Shown: positions 47,340-56,834, counted from the first letter of the stretch. The stretch is DNA of 64,000 nt from Sphingobacteriales bacterium 44-61 (GCA_001898405.1 MKTW01000009.1:233835-297834), one strand, 5' to 3'. Numbers and translations: made by a program. The notes: a model not told the origin generated them from the letters alone.

Positions 47340-48299
47340 ATGAGAAAAATTTCTTTTCTTTTCACAGGCCTTTTTATGGCCACGGCCATTTTCGCTAAAG
47401 ACAACGATGACTCTACCAAACTGGTAATGGACATGTTGAAGAGAATGGATTCTATTGAAAGTGCCCTGCATTATAAGACTGGTAAGCTCTCCCTTGCCGG
47501 CGGGGCTGTGTCCATCAATATTCCGGAGCAGTTTAAATTCCTTGAGTCCGCTGATGCAAAGTATGTAGTAGAAGATCTTTGGGGTAATCCTCCTTCCACT
47601 GATCCTCCTTTAGGTCTTCTTATGCCTGTCTCCAGCAATGTAACTATGGCTGGAGGCTATACTTTTATCGTTTCTTTCCAGGACATGGGTTATGTAAAGG
47701 ACGACGATGCCGCAAAGATCAATTATGATGATCTGCTAAAGGAGATGAAAAAATCTAATGTTGAAGAAAATGAAGAGAGAAAAAAGCTTAACCTTACTCA
47801 ATTGAACCTTGTAGGCTGGGCGGCGAAACCGTATTATGATAAAGACAGAAAGATATTGCACTGGGCCAAAGAATACGGGATAGCCGGAGAAGAGGTAAAT
47901 ACCCTGAATTATGATGTAAGGGTTTTAGGTAGGAAAGGCGTATTGGTTTTACAAGCTGTTTCGACTATGGATGAATTGGATAGCGTAAATGCACATATCA
48001 ATGATGTACTCGCTATGGTCAATTTTACAGAAGGGAACCGTTACAGCGATTTTGATTCAAGTACGGATAATGTTGCAGCCTGGACTATCGGGGGGCTGGT
48101 AGCCGGTAAGGTGCTGGCCAAAGCCGGTCTTTTTGCTGTGATCCTGAAATTTCTCAAGTTCATTATCGCGGGAGTAGTGCTGGCCGGTGGCGCCATCTGG
48201 CGTTTTATAAGCGGTCGTCGTAAGAAAAAGGAAGAAGAAATGCAATATCAGCCTGAGCCGGTTCAGACAAATACGGATACAGATCTGCCGGTGCAGTAG
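47340..48299 (+). CDS. DUF2167 membrane-anchored protein
   Basis: 319 residues: signal peptide (1-19), a large extracytoplasmic DUF2167 region (about 45-235; LSLAGGAVSINIPEQFKFL, then DLWGNPP and GWAAKPYYDKDRKILHWAKE), and a C-terminal membrane stretch (about 250-295) ending in a basic RRKKKEEE and acidic tail. Function of DUF2167 is unknown. Confidence 0.83.
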   Translation: MRKISFLFTGLFMATAIFAKDNDDSTKLVMDMLKRMDSIESALHYKTGKLSLAGGAVSINIPEQFKFLESADAKYVVEDLWGNPPSTDPPLGLLMPVSSNVTMAGGYTFIVSFQDMGYVKDDDAAKINYDDLLKEMKKSNVEENEERKKLNLTQLNLVGWAAKPYYDKDRKILHWAKEYGIAGEEVNTLNYDVRVLGRKGVLVLQAVSTMDELDSVNAHINDVLAMVNFTEGNRYSDFDSSTDNVAAWTIGGLVAGKVLAKAGLFAVILKFLKFIIAGVVLAGGAIWRFISGRRKKKEEEMQYQPEPVQTNTDTDLPVQ

Positions 48300-48337
48300 T
48301 AGATTGAACAGGCCGGCGATAATAGTAAAGTAGTTTA

Positions 48338-48372
48338 TAACAGCAGCTTCCTAATTCAGGAGGCTGCTGTTA
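48338..48372. terminator. Bidirectional hairpin between DUF2167 and MarR genes
   Basis: TAACAGCAGC-TTCCT and AGGA-G-GCTGCTGTTA form a 15-bp stem (one G-T pair) around a 5-base loop. No long T run follows on either strand, so it is terminator-like only. Confidence 0.6.
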
Positions 48373-48406
48373 CCAATATGAACTGTTGATCAGAGGGCTG
48401 CAAAAA

Positions 48407-48895
48407 TTATTTCTTTCTTGCCTGTAAATGAATGCTTGCTGCCCGGGCTGCCATGCCTTTTTGCTTTAACTGTTCCTCCACTTCTATCACTGCCTGCATC
48501 AGGTTATTCCTGGTATTTGTTAGGTCGGTAATGGCTTTGCCGATCAGCTCCCATATGGGTTTCATTTGTTCAACCAGGGACTGCCCTTTTTCCGTCAATT
48601 GTATCAGCCGCTTTCTTTCATCCGTCTTATCTTTCTTTGAGCGGACGAGTTTTTCCTTTTCCAGCTCTTTTAATAAACTAATGGTTGACGGATGTGTATA
48701 ACCAATCTCTGTTGCTATTTCCACTACACCCAGCAAAGGTTTATGATGAAGCGTATAAATAACCGGGAACCATTTAGGCTCAAACGCTATTCCATGGTCT
48801 TTATATATCTGTAACCCGTCCTTGCGCATCATATCGCTCAGACGCTGCAACCTTGTTGCGAGGGCGAGAATGCCGGCTTCGTCAATTATACCCAT
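48407..48895 (-). CDS. MarR family transcriptional regulator
   Basis: 162 residues with a winged helix (about 45-115; VVEIATEIGYTHPSTISLLK, then wing KDKTDERKRLIQLTEKG). It lies 38 bases downstream of the GNAT gene, in one operon. The GNAT promoter holds a MarR-like palindrome, so it likely represses its own operon. Confidence 0.88.
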   Translation of the reverse strand: MGIIDEAGILALATRLQRLSDMMRKDGLQIYKDHGIAFEPKWFPVIYTLHHKPLLGVVEIATEIGYTHPSTISLLKELEKEKLVRSKKDKTDERKRLIQLTEKGQSLVEQMKPIWELIGKAITDLTNTRNNLMQAVIEVEEQLKQKGMAARAASIHLQARKK

Positions 48896-48933
48896 ACTAT
48901 GGTTTTGATAAAATTAATTATCTGGTGTTAATG

Positions 48934-49467
48934 TTAAACGATGGATTTCATCTTTGAATCAGTCTCTTCGGAATGATGAAGATGTAAATGGTAAAACATA
49001 TTGTCCGCCTTCATTCTTGGGAAATAGGAAGGAAGATCTTCCTGGGCAATACGATCAAAACCTTTCTTTTCATAAAACCGGTGTGCGGCGTTTAAGAGAT
49101 CCACTGTGCCAAGAAAAAGGTCTGTTATATCATTGGCTTTGCAATAGCCGATAAGTATTTCCAGCAAATGGCCGGCAATACCATGCTCTTTGCCCCGCCA
49201 TTCCTTTCGTACAAACATTTTGCGGATAGCACCGCCCTTATGGCCGATGCCAATTAAAGCGATGGTGCCCACCAGTTTTTCACCATAGAATGCGCCCCAG
49301 AATTTGCCGCCGGTAGCATCGTAGTTTGTTTCAATATCGAGCAGGTCCGGTTGGCTTTCCAGGTTTACGGGCACATTGAACTCGATTTGCTGGATGGGCA
49401 GAATGAGATCGATGATCTCCTGGCAATGGGTATTGTTAAGAGGTTCGATAATGATCGGAAGATTCAT
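48934..49467 (-). CDS. GNAT family N-acetyltransferase
   Basis: 177 residues from the ATG at 49467; the upstream frame to 49545 runs through the promoter. Acetyl-CoA binding block: GAIRKMFVRKEWRGKEHGIA (RxxGxxG-like) then LFLGTVDLLNAAHRFYEKKGF. Substrate unknown. In related genomes MarR and GNAT are sometimes fused; here they are separate adjacent genes. Confidence 0.88.
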   Translation of the reverse strand: MNLPIIIEPLNNTHCQEIIDLILPIQQIEFNVPVNLESQPDLLDIETNYDATGGKFWGAFYGEKLVGTIALIGIGHKGGAIRKMFVRKEWRGKEHGIAGHLLEILIGYCKANDITDLFLGTVDLLNAAHRFYEKKGFDRIAQEDLPSYFPRMKADNMFYHLHLHHSEETDSKMKSIV

Positions 49468-49482
49468 AGAAACTATTTGCCT

Positions 49483-49511
49483 CAAATATATGTAGTTAAC
49501 TACGTATACAA
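49483..49511 (-). promoter_or_regulatory. GNAT-MarR promoter with palindromic operator
   Basis: On the minus strand: TTG (complement of 49509-49511), an 18-base spacer, then TATATTTG (49483-49490). The spacer holds the perfect palindrome GTAGTTAACTAC (49492-49503), extended by TA at 49489-49490 and 49505-49506. A MarR dimer bound here would block both boxes. It lies 15 bases before the GNAT ATG. Confidence 0.75.
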
Positions 49512-49645
49512 AAACATTTTTCTTGTTCATAGTCCTTTCTTTCAACTTAACTTATTGTAATTAAGCTATTTATGATTAAATAGTTGCTGAAATAAGGCCA
49601 GTATAAAAAAGATAGGCAGCATTTAATCAAATAAAATTAAAACGT

Positions 49646-49675
49646 ATGAGAAAGTATTTTTTGGGAGTAGTGGCT
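49646..49675 (+). pseudogene. 5' remnant of a second DUF6520 gene
   Basis: ATGAGAAAGTATTTTTTGGG encodes MRKYFLGVVA, the same start as the intact DUF6520 gene at 37122, and its upstream A/T-rich leader is also similar. After about ten codons it runs into the truncated TlpA gene on the other strand. Confidence 0.7.
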
Positions 49676-50029
49676 AACCATTGGAACGATTTTAGGCCGA
49701 GGAAATTTATTTTTCCGCTTGAAAAATTTCCGTGTTGAATCCGCTGTTTCAGGGTTAATCAAAATTACCTGCAACCGGTCTTTGAACCTTTCCTGCATAC
49801 TGTCCAGTAAAGGAAAAGCCTCAATGCAAGGAAGGCAGAAATGCGCCCAAAGACTGACGAGTAAAGCTTTTCCTTTGAAATCGGAAAGCCGTAAAGTAGG
49901 GCGGTCATAATTCATCACTTCCTTAAATTCAAGATCCGGCCATTTATCACCAGGATATACGCTTTGCGATTTCGCACAGTGAACAGACATTGAAGCAACA
50001 ACCAATAAATAGAATAGACGTAAATGCAT
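49676..50029 (-). pseudogene. Truncated TlpA-like gene
   Basis: About 118 residues homologous to the TlpA-like protein at 37488-38780: signal peptide from ATG 50029, redox site LWAHFCLPCIEAF (C65, C68), and INPETADSTRKFFKRK. After VPMV the match stops, at the junction with the DUF6520 stump; twelve unrelated codons then lead to a stop at 49637. The missing part is the rest of the thioredoxin fold and the whole C-terminal domain (about 290 residues). Confidence 0.75.
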
Positions 50030-50217
50030 ACAGTAAGTTTGGAGAATAAAATTGCTTTGCATACCATTCTATCAAATGGCATCCAGCAAAAGATTAACTA
50101 TTAGTATGAACGTAACGAGGGGAGATATTGACTAGTGGCAATATGAATGTATTGCTAATAGAATTTGGTCTATAGCTTTATTGGATTGAACCGGAGATAT
50201 ATAAAGGGGGGACCTGC

Positions 50218-50703
50218 TTACCTCGCCTCCACTTCCATCGGCGGAGCCTTCTGTTCCAGGATATAATTCAATACCTTCACTGCTTCATTTTCTGTATTCA
50301 CCAGCTCATGAAGCGTTATCCTGTCCAGCAACTGATCAACTGTATATTGTATCATCTGCCACAGAGAGCGGGCAGAACAATCAACTGAATTAGTACACAA
50401 CCGCATGGTGCCGCTGTGCGATTGACAAAACCTTTTATCAAACAATACACCTCCCAGCGCTTCCAGTACGCCACGTATCCCGATCTCCCTCGCCGGACGG
50501 GCCAATACATAACCACCTTTATGACCCGGTGTACTGTTAATAAAACCTCCCATGCGCAGGATGCGGGTGAGCTTCGCTACATAATGGCTGCTCAATCCCT
50601 CTGCTTCCGCCAATTGGGGAATACTCAGGCCCGCCTTGTCTTTACAACCGGCGATCCGTATAAGGATCCTCAATCCGTATTCTTCCTGTGCTGTGATTTT
50701 CAT
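50218..50703 (-). CDS. Rrf2 family iron-sulfur-type regulator
   Basis: 161 residues. Rrf2 winged helix (about 1-80; ITAQEEYGLRILIRIA, LSIPQLAEAEGLSSHYVAKL). Three cysteines (C93, C102, C109) stand where IscR has its 2Fe-2S ligands, so it probably senses cluster status. Last gene of the suf operon and the likely regulator of it. Confidence 0.88.
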   Translation of the reverse strand: MKITAQEEYGLRILIRIAGCKDKAGLSIPQLAEAEGLSSHYVAKLTRILRMGGFINSTPGHKGGYVLARPAREIGIRGVLEALGGVLFDKRFCQSHSGTMRLCTNSVDCSARSLWQMIQYTVDQLLDRITLHELVNTENEAVKVLNYILEQKAPPMEVEAR

Positions 50704-50758
50704 TTGTAAAATATCTTTTTTGAAGAAAAGTATCGCTACGGTTGCAACGAAACAGTTC

Positions 50759-51073
50759 TCACATAAAACCTAATTCTAATTGTGCAGCTTCAGACATCAT
50801 ACTTTTATTCCAGGCCGGCGTCCAGGTCACTGCTACATGCACATCATTCACGCCTTCTATCTGGTGCACTTTCTGGTCCACTTCCACTGGCAGGCTCTGC
50901 GCTGCCGGGCAACTGGGAGCGGTCAGTGTCATTACGATCTGCACATTATTGAGCGGCAGCACAGACACTTCGTAGATCAGCCCCAGCTCATAGATGTTGA
51001 CCGGCAATTCCGGGTCATAAATAGTTTGCAAAACATCAATTACCTTCTGTTTCAGTTCTTCTGAGTTCATCAT
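50759..51073 (-). CDS. DUF59/MIP18 family iron-sulfur assembly protein
   Basis: 104 residues, DUF59. Motifs: VLQTIYDPELPVNIYELGLI and LTAPSCPAAQSLPVEV (conserved Cys). Role in delivery of Fe-S clusters, as in SufT or PaaD-like proteins. Start may be 51073 or the next ATG at 51070. Between sufE and rrf2. Confidence 0.9.
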   Translation of the reverse strand: MMNSEELKQKVIDVLQTIYDPELPVNIYELGLIYEVSVLPLNNVQIVMTLTAPSCPAAQSLPVEVDQKVHQIEGVNDVHVAVTWTPAWNKSMMSEAAQLELGFM

Positions 51074-51076
51074 CGC

Positions 51077-51508
51077 TTATGTAGTTGAGTGTTTTAATTT
51101 AAAACCTACAGCATAATGTTTGATCTGCTTCACCATCGACAACAGACCATTCGAACGCGTCTGCGCCAGGAATGATGTCAGTCCAACCTCCCGGATAAAA
51201 TCCAGCGGCGCTGCAATGATCTCATCCGGCGTTCTGCCAGACAATACGCGGACCAGCATGCTGATCAGGCCCTTCACCAACACCGAATCACTGTCTGCAC
51301 TGAAAAAGATCTTCCCCTCTTTATAGTCTGCCTGCAGCCAAACCGAAGATTGACAACCGCGGACCTTATTTTCATCTGTCTTATATTTCTCATCGAGCGG
51401 CGGCAGCTTCTTCCCCAGGTCGATAATGTATTCGTATTTATCGTCATTGTTATCGAAGAGCGCAAACTCTTCGACGATCTCTTTTTCTGTATCTCGTATA
51501 GTGTTCAT
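51077..51508 (-). CDS. sufE: SufE, sulfur acceptor protein
   Basis: 143 residues, SufE/CsdE fold with the sulfur-accepting Cys in VRGCQSSVWL. It takes persulfide sulfur from SufS and passes it to SufBCD. Two bases after sufS. Confidence 0.93.
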   Translation of the reverse strand: MNTIRDTEKEIVEEFALFDNNDDKYEYIIDLGKKLPPLDEKYKTDENKVRGCQSSVWLQADYKEGKIFFSADSDSVLVKGLISMLVRVLSGRTPDEIIAAPLDFIREVGLTSFLAQTRSNGLLSMVKQIKHYAVGFKLKHSTT

Positions 51509-51510
51509 CC

Positions 51511-52761
51511 TTATGCTAGTAATTTGATCGCTCTGTGCAAGCCCTTCACCAGTTCATCGATTTCTTCTTTTGTATTGTATGCTGCGAACGATGCACGCGT
51601 TGTTCCAGGAATGCAGAACCGGTCGATCAAGGGCTGTGCGCAATGATGGCCTGTTCTTACGGCAATGCCACGGTTGTCCAGTAGTATCGCAATATCCTGC
51701 GGGTGTATCTTGTCAATGATAAAGGATACCAGGCTCACTTTTTCCTTTGCCTGGCCAATGATGCTCAAACTGGGGATCTGCTGCAGTTGCTCTGTTGCAT
51801 ACTCCAGCAGTTCATCTTCATGCGCCCGCATTGCGGCTTTGCCATTTTCATTGATAAAGTCGATCGCCGCTTTCAGCGCAATAGTATCAGCAATATTCGG
51901 CGTACCGGCTTCATATTTATAAGGCAGCTCATTGAATGTCGTTTTCGCAAACGTCACTTCCCTGATCATTTCACCGCCGCCCTGGTATACCGGCATTTCC
52001 TGCAGCAGGGCTTTCTTGCCATACAACACACCAATGCCGGTGGGGCCATACATTTTATGGGAAGAGAAAGCAAAGAAATCGCAATCCATGTCCTGTACAT
52101 CGATATCGAGGTGAACGGTTGATTGAGCACCATCCACCATCACCACTGCGCCAACTTTACGCGCTTCCGCAATGATCGCTTTTACCGGGTTCACTGTTCC
52201 CAGCGCATTTGAAACATGCACTATGGAGATCAGTTTTGTTTTTGGTGAAACAAGTTTCAGGAATTCTTCCCATATGATCTCGCCTTTATCATTTACGGGG
52301 ATTACTTTGAGCACCGCTCCTTTTTCTTCACACAATACCTGCCAGGGAACGATGTTGGAGTGATGTTCCATTGTTGAAATGATGATCTCATCACCGGCTT
52401 TTACATTTGCTCTTCCCCAGGTGGCTGCTACAAGGTTGATACCTTCCGTTGTGCCTCTTGTAAATATGATCTCTTCCCTGCTGGAGGCATTGATAAAGCT
52501 TTTCACTGCATCGCGGGTGGCTTCAAATGCTGCGGTAGCTTCTTCGGCCAGTGAGTGAATGCCGCGATGGATATTTGCATTGAAGCCAGTGTAATAGTTC
52601 ACCAGCGCATCGATCACCACTTGCGGCTTTTGCGAAGTGGCTGCATTATCCAAATAGATCAACGGATACCCCTTCACCTGTCGCTTCAGGATAGGAAACT
52701 GTTCACGCAAAGCGTGCACATCGAATGTCTTTTTCAGTATGGTATCTGTTGTCGTAATCAT
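51511..52761 (-). CDS. sufS: SufS cysteine desulfurase
   Basis: 416 residues, group II NifS/SufS. PLP lysine in FAFSSHKMYGPTGIG, catalytic Cys in VRTGHHCAQPL, and the start IYLDNAATSQKP. It forms a persulfide from cysteine. Overlaps sufD by 4 bases. Confidence 0.95.
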   Translation of the reverse strand: MITTTDTILKKTFDVHALREQFPILKRQVKGYPLIYLDNAATSQKPQVVIDALVNYYTGFNANIHRGIHSLAEEATAAFEATRDAVKSFINASSREEIIFTRGTTEGINLVAATWGRANVKAGDEIIISTMEHHSNIVPWQVLCEEKGAVLKVIPVNDKGEIIWEEFLKLVSPKTKLISIVHVSNALGTVNPVKAIIAEARKVGAVVMVDGAQSTVHLDIDVQDMDCDFFAFSSHKMYGPTGIGVLYGKKALLQEMPVYQGGGEMIREVTFAKTTFNELPYKYEAGTPNIADTIALKAAIDFINENGKAAMRAHEDELLEYATEQLQQIPSLSIIGQAKEKVSLVSFIIDKIHPQDIAILLDNRGIAVRTGHHCAQPLIDRFCIPGTTRASFAAYNTKEEIDELVKGLHRAIKLLA

Positions 52762-54044
52762 GCTATTTCAAATTCAAGCCTGTCGGCGATTAACTGATCC
52801 ACATAAGCGCGGATGGGCGCCAGTTTGATCTTTTCAAGGATGTCGCCGGCAAAACCGTGCAATAACATCGCTTTCGCTGTTTTTTCCGGCACACCCCTGG
52901 ACTGGAGATAGAAAAGTCCTTCTTCATCCAGCTTTCCTACAGTACAACCGTGGGAACATTTCACATCATCTGCAAAGATCTCCAATTGAGGTTTTGTATT
53001 CACGCTTGCGGCATCTGATAACAAAACGTTCTTATTGGATTGGAATGCGTTTGTTTTTTGTGCCGGTTGTCTTACAAAAATCTTACCATTGAATACACCT
53101 GTTCCGTTCTCATCCAGCATTCCTTTATATAATTCATTGCTGAAGCAATGAGGTTCTACGTTGTCTACCACCGTGTGGTTATCGATCAGGGTATTTCCTT
53201 TTGGAAAATATAAACCGTACAAATGGGCTTCGCAATAGGATGCTTCCATCACCACATTGGTATTGTTGCGCACAATACCACCGTTGAGAGAAATGGTAAC
53301 AGCATTCACCAGGCTTTTACCTGTTTGACGGATATGGGTAGTGCTTACCTGGTTGGCGTGCTCGTTTTCATTCTGGATCTTGCAATATTCAAGGATCGCA
53401 TCTTTCTCTACCACGATCTCCATCACCTGGTTGGTCAAGCTTTCGCTTTTGCTTACGCTGGCGAATGTTTCTACGATCTGTATTTGTGCGTTTTCACCCA
53501 GATGAACCAGTGTGCGGGGCAAAGCCAGCACCTGTCCGTCAGTGATATTATAGATATAAACAGGGTGGGAGACGATCTTTCCTTTTTTCACCGCAGCGAA
53601 CACAGCGCCTTTGGTTACAAAAGCTGTGTTCAGGGCATTGATGCCATCTTTCAGGTAGCTCGCACTGTGGTTGAAATGTTTGTTGGCGATGTCGGCATAT
53701 TCATTCTGCAATGCTTCTTCCAGGGAGATCACTGTCAATTCTTTCGAACGGATCGAGGAAAGCTCTGCTGAATACTGACCATTGATAAATACCAGTTCGT
53801 TTGCTGTTTCGTGTCCGGGCAAACGGTATGCATCGATGGAGATAGATTTTGAGGCACCGATTTCGAATGATTTATTGAAAAACGAACCGATCCTTGTGTA
53901 TTTCCATTCTTCGTGACGGGTAGTGGGGATGCCCCAGTTGCTGAATGCAGTGAAGGCGTCCTGCCTTTTTGCACTCAACTGGCTACCGCTGTCAGCAGAC
54001 TGAAGCTGGTCAAATTGTTCTTTTATATAAGTCGTTGTGTCCAT
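52758..54044 (-). CDS. sufD: SufD, Fe-S scaffold complex subunit
   Basis: 428 residues, SufB/SufD beta-helix. C-terminal block KCSHGCTVGKLDEEGLFYLQ and RGVPEKTAKAMLLHGFAGD. It overlaps sufC by 1 base and sufS by 4. Pairs with SufB and SufC to build clusters. Confidence 0.94.
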   Translation of the reverse strand: MDTTTYIKEQFDQLQSADSGSQLSAKRQDAFTAFSNWGIPTTRHEEWKYTRIGSFFNKSFEIGASKSISIDAYRLPGHETANELVFINGQYSAELSSIRSKELTVISLEEALQNEYADIANKHFNHSASYLKDGINALNTAFVTKGAVFAAVKKGKIVSHPVYIYNITDGQVLALPRTLVHLGENAQIQIVETFASVSKSESLTNQVMEIVVEKDAILEYCKIQNENEHANQVSTTHIRQTGKSLVNAVTISLNGGIVRNNTNVVMEASYCEAHLYGLYFPKGNTLIDNHTVVDNVEPHCFSNELYKGMLDENGTGVFNGKIFVRQPAQKTNAFQSNKNVLLSDAASVNTKPQLEIFADDVKCSHGCTVGKLDEEGLFYLQSRGVPEKTAKAMLLHGFAGDILEKIKLAPIRAYVDQLIADRLEFEIA

Positions 54045-54832
54045 TACTTGTTTATTTCTGCCACCTGGTCGGCTAACTCGGCAGCATCAATTTCGTTTTT
54101 AATAAAATCATATCCTTTCTCTTCGAGCTCCAGCGCCAGTTCTTTGGGGCCTGATTTCACGATACGTCCTTTATATAATACGTGAACGAAATCAGGAACG
54201 ATATAATCCAGCAGGCGCTGATAGTGCGTGATCAGCAGCACAGCGTTGTCTTTGCTGCGAAGTTTGTTCACGCCATTGGATACGATACGGATGGCATCGA
54301 TATCGAGACCGGAATCCGTTTCATCCAGGATGGCCAGTTTAGGTTCCAGCATGGCCATCTGGAAGATCTCGTTGCGTTTCTTTTCACCGCCGGAGAAGCC
54401 TTCATTGAGAGAGCGGCTCAGCAGTGACTGATCGATGTTCATCAGGGCCATTTTCTCTTTCATCAGCTTCAGGAACTTCACAGCATCCAGTGGTTCTTCA
54501 CCACGGTATTTGCGGACTTCGTTCACGGCTGTTTTAATAAAGTTGGTCGTGCTCAGGCCTGGTATTTCAACGGGATATTGAAACCCGAGGAAGAGACCTT
54601 CGCCGGCGCGTTCTTCCGGTTCCAGATCAAGCAGATCTTTTCCGAGAAACTCAACAGAGCCGCCCAATACCTCGTAATCTTTACGGCCAGCGAGAACAGA
54701 GGCCAGGGTGCTTTTGCCGGAACCGTTGGGTCCCATGATGGCGTGTACTTCACCGGGCTTGATGTCAAGGCTGATGCCTTTTAAAATTTTTCTTCCTTCA
54801 ATACCTGCTTGCAGGTTGTGAATCGTCAACAT
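54044..54832 (-). CDS. sufC: SufC, ABC-type ATPase
   Basis: 262 residues. Walker [10 protein letters not shown], signature [11 protein letters not shown], Walker [13 protein letters not shown], and H-loop ITHYQR. It drives cluster assembly on SufBD. Confidence 0.96.
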   Translation of the reverse strand: MLTIHNLQAGIEGRKILKGISLDIKPGEVHAIMGPNGSGKSTLASVLAGRKDYEVLGGSVEFLGKDLLDLEPEERAGEGLFLGFQYPVEIPGLSTTNFIKTAVNEVRKYRGEEPLDAVKFLKLMKEKMALMNIDQSLLSRSLNEGFSGGEKKRNEIFQMAMLEPKLAILDETDSGLDIDAIRIVSNGVNKLRSKDNAVLLITHYQRLLDYIVPDFVHVLYKGRIVKSGPKELALELEEKGYDFIKNEIDAAELADQVAEINK

Positions 54833-54870
54833 GTATATGCTTTTACTTTGTTATTGTACTATTGTTGAAA

Positions 54871-54962
54871 TTCAAAATTCAAAAGTAAAAATTAAAAAGG
54901 GCGTAATCGTTAGGTGCTCTCTGCCCGCCAGGGCTTTTTACTTTTTAATTTTGACTTTTTAC
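54871..54962. repeat. A/T-rich inverted repeat between sufB and sufC
   Basis: AAAAGTAAAAATTAAAAAG (54880-54898 region) is inverted at about 54934-54960 (CTTTTTACTTTTTAATTTTG). It would form a long A-U hairpin in the suf transcript, in the 130-base gap between sufB and sufC. Confidence 0.5.
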
Positions 54963-56444
54963 TTAACCGACGCTTCCCTCCAGTGAAATTGCCAGTAGCT
55001 TTTGTGCTTCCACTGCAAATTCCATCGGCAACTGATTCATTACTTCTTTCGCAAACCCATTAATGATCAGCGCTACTGCCGTTTCCGTATCCATCCCTCT
55101 CTGGTTGCAATAAAACAACTGGTCTTCCCCGATCTTGGAAGTGGTCGCCTCATGCTCCACAACAGAGCTGTTGTTTTTTACTTCTATATAAGGGAACGTA
55201 TGCGCGCCGCATTTATCACCCAGGAGCAATGAATCGCACTGAGAGAAGTTGCGGGCATTGGTTGCATTTTTATTTACCTGTACCAGTCCGCGGTAGCTGT
55301 TGTTGCTGAAGCCGGCGGAGATACCTTTCGACACGATGCGGCTCTTCGTATTCTTCCCGAGGTGCATCATTTTGGTACCGGTATCGGCTTGCTGGTAGTT
55401 ATTGGTCACGGCCACGGAATAGAATTCCCCGACCGAGTTATCGCCTTTCAGGATCACGCTCGGGTATTTCCAGGTGATGGCAGAGCCGGTTTCCACCTGA
55501 GTCCAGGAGATCTTGGAGTTATCGCCTTTGCAGATCCCGCGTTTGGTCACGAAGTTGTAGATCCCACCGTTTCCGTTCTTATCACCGGGATACCAGTTTT
55601 GTACGGTCGAGTATTTGATCTCTGCGTCTTTCATCGCGATCAGTTCTACCACCGCGGCATGGAGCTGGTTCTCATCGCGCATCGGCGCGGTACAGCCTTC
55701 GAGGTAGCTGACATAGCTGCCTTCATCTGCTATAATGAGTGTGCGCTCGAACTGACCGGTATTTTCGGCATTGATCCGGAAATAGGTGGACAGTTCCATG
55801 GGGCAGCGGACGCCTTTTGGTATATATACAAAGGAGCCGTCGGTGAATACGGCTGCGTTGAGGGCGGAGAAATAGTTGTCGGTGATGGGAACGACTGAGC
55901 TGAGGTATTCTTTGATCAGTTCAGGGTGTTCCTGGATAGCTTCGCTGATGGAGCAGAAGATGATACCAAGTTCGGCCAGTTGTGCCTTGAAGGTGGTGCC
56001 GATGGATACGGAGTCTACGACGGCGTCCACAGCGACTCCGCTCAGGCGTTTTTGTTCGTCGAGGGAGATGCCGAGTTTTTCGAAGGTTCTTCTGAGCTCG
56101 GGGTCGATTTCGTCGAGGCTTTTGGGCTTTACTTTCTGTTTGGGGGCAGAATAGTATTTAATATCCTGATAATCAATCGGGTCGTATTGGATATTAGCCC
56201 AGGCGGGTTCCTTCATCTTTTGCCAGTGGGTAAAAGCTTTCAGGCGCCAATCGAGCATCCAGGCGGGTTCGTTCTTTTTCTCGGAAATAAAACGTATGAT
56301 GTTCTCATTCAACCCCTTGGGAGCTTCATCCGCCTCAATATTTGTGACAAAACCGTACTTGTATTCGGCCTGTATCGCTTGTTCCAGGTAATCTTCGGAA
56401 TCGTGGATTGGCCTGGCAGGTTTTTCTATTTCTGTTTTCATCAT
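54963..56444 (-). CDS. sufB: SufB, Fe-S scaffold complex subunit
   Basis: 493 residues, SufB with [20 protein letters not shown] and the C-terminal [18 protein letters not shown]. Central scaffold on which clusters form. First gene of the suf operon; two adjacent ATG codons begin it. Confidence 0.95.
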   Translation of the reverse strand: MMKTEIEKPARPIHDSEDYLEQAIQAEYKYGFVTNIEADEAPKGLNENIIRFISEKKNEPAWMLDWRLKAFTHWQKMKEPAWANIQYDPIDYQDIKYYSAPKQKVKPKSLDEIDPELRRTFEKLGISLDEQKRLSGVAVDAVVDSVSIGTTFKAQLAELGIIFCSISEAIQEHPELIKEYLSSVVPITDNYFSALNAAVFTDGSFVYIPKGVRCPMELSTYFRINAENTGQFERTLIIADEGSYVSYLEGCTAPMRDENQLHAAVVELIAMKDAEIKYSTVQNWYPGDKNGNGGIYNFVTKRGICKGDNSKISWTQVETGSAITWKYPSVILKGDNSVGEFYSVAVTNNYQQADTGTKMMHLGKNTKSRIVSKGISAGFSNNSYRGLVQVNKNATNARNFSQCDSLLLGDKCGAHTFPYIEVKNNSSVVEHEATTSKIGEDQLFYCNQRGMDTETAVALIINGFAKEVMNQLPMEFAVEAQKLLAISLEGSVG

Positions 56445-56447
56445 TTA

Positions 56448-56455
56448 CAAAGGTA
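56448..56455 (-). promoter_or_regulatory. Putative -7 box (TACCTTTG) of the suf operon
   Basis: TACCTTTG on the minus strand fits TAnnTTTG but ends only 3 bases before the annotated ATG at 56444, which would give a leaderless or nearly leaderless mRNA. A TTG 14 bases upstream is too close for the usual spacing. Confidence 0.45.
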
Positions 56456-56602
56456 CGGACAAGTGTGTACAAAAAAGTATAAATTGATTTTTGATTTTGG
56501 GGGAGGGGGCCTTCTGAACTTATAAATGCTTTTTCGGAATACCAACAGATTTACCTAATAGCATTTTTAGTCGCTTAATGAACCAATTGTCTCATTTGTT
56601 GA

Positions 56603-56620
56603 TAGATTTGCGTATTACGC
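56603..56620 (+). promoter_or_regulatory. Promoter box and palindromic operator before the island operon
   Basis: TAGATTTG (56603-56610) fits TAnnTTTG. It directly abuts the perfect palindrome GCGTA-T-TACGC (56610-56620), seven bases before the first ATG of the XRE gene. This is a typical place for autorepression by a small XRE protein. Confidence 0.5.
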
Positions 56621-56627
56621 TATTTTC

Positions 56628-56834
56628 ATGATGAAAAACGAAATAAATAGAATTCGTATTATTCTCGCAGAAAAAGGGTTAACCAATAAATGGTTGGCTG
56701 AGAAAATGAAAAAAAGCCCTACCACTGTCTCTCGATGGTGTACAAACGAAATGCAGCCCTCTTTAGAAACACTTCTCGATATCGCCAACGTATTAGAAAC
56801 AGACATTAAAGATCTTTTACGGTCTTCAAAATAA
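56628..56834 (+). CDS. Small XRE family HTH regulator
   Basis: 68 residues, one helix-turn-helix: LTNKWLAEKMKKSPTTVSRW, then PSLETLLDIANVLETDIKDL. Cro/C1 type. First gene of the island operon; ends 4 bases before the NurA-like gene. A second ATG at 56631 is equivalent. Probably the operon's own repressor. Confidence 0.88.
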   Translation: MMKNEINRIRIILAEKGLTNKWLAEKMKKSPTTVSRWCTNEMQPSLETLLDIANVLETDIKDLLRSSK

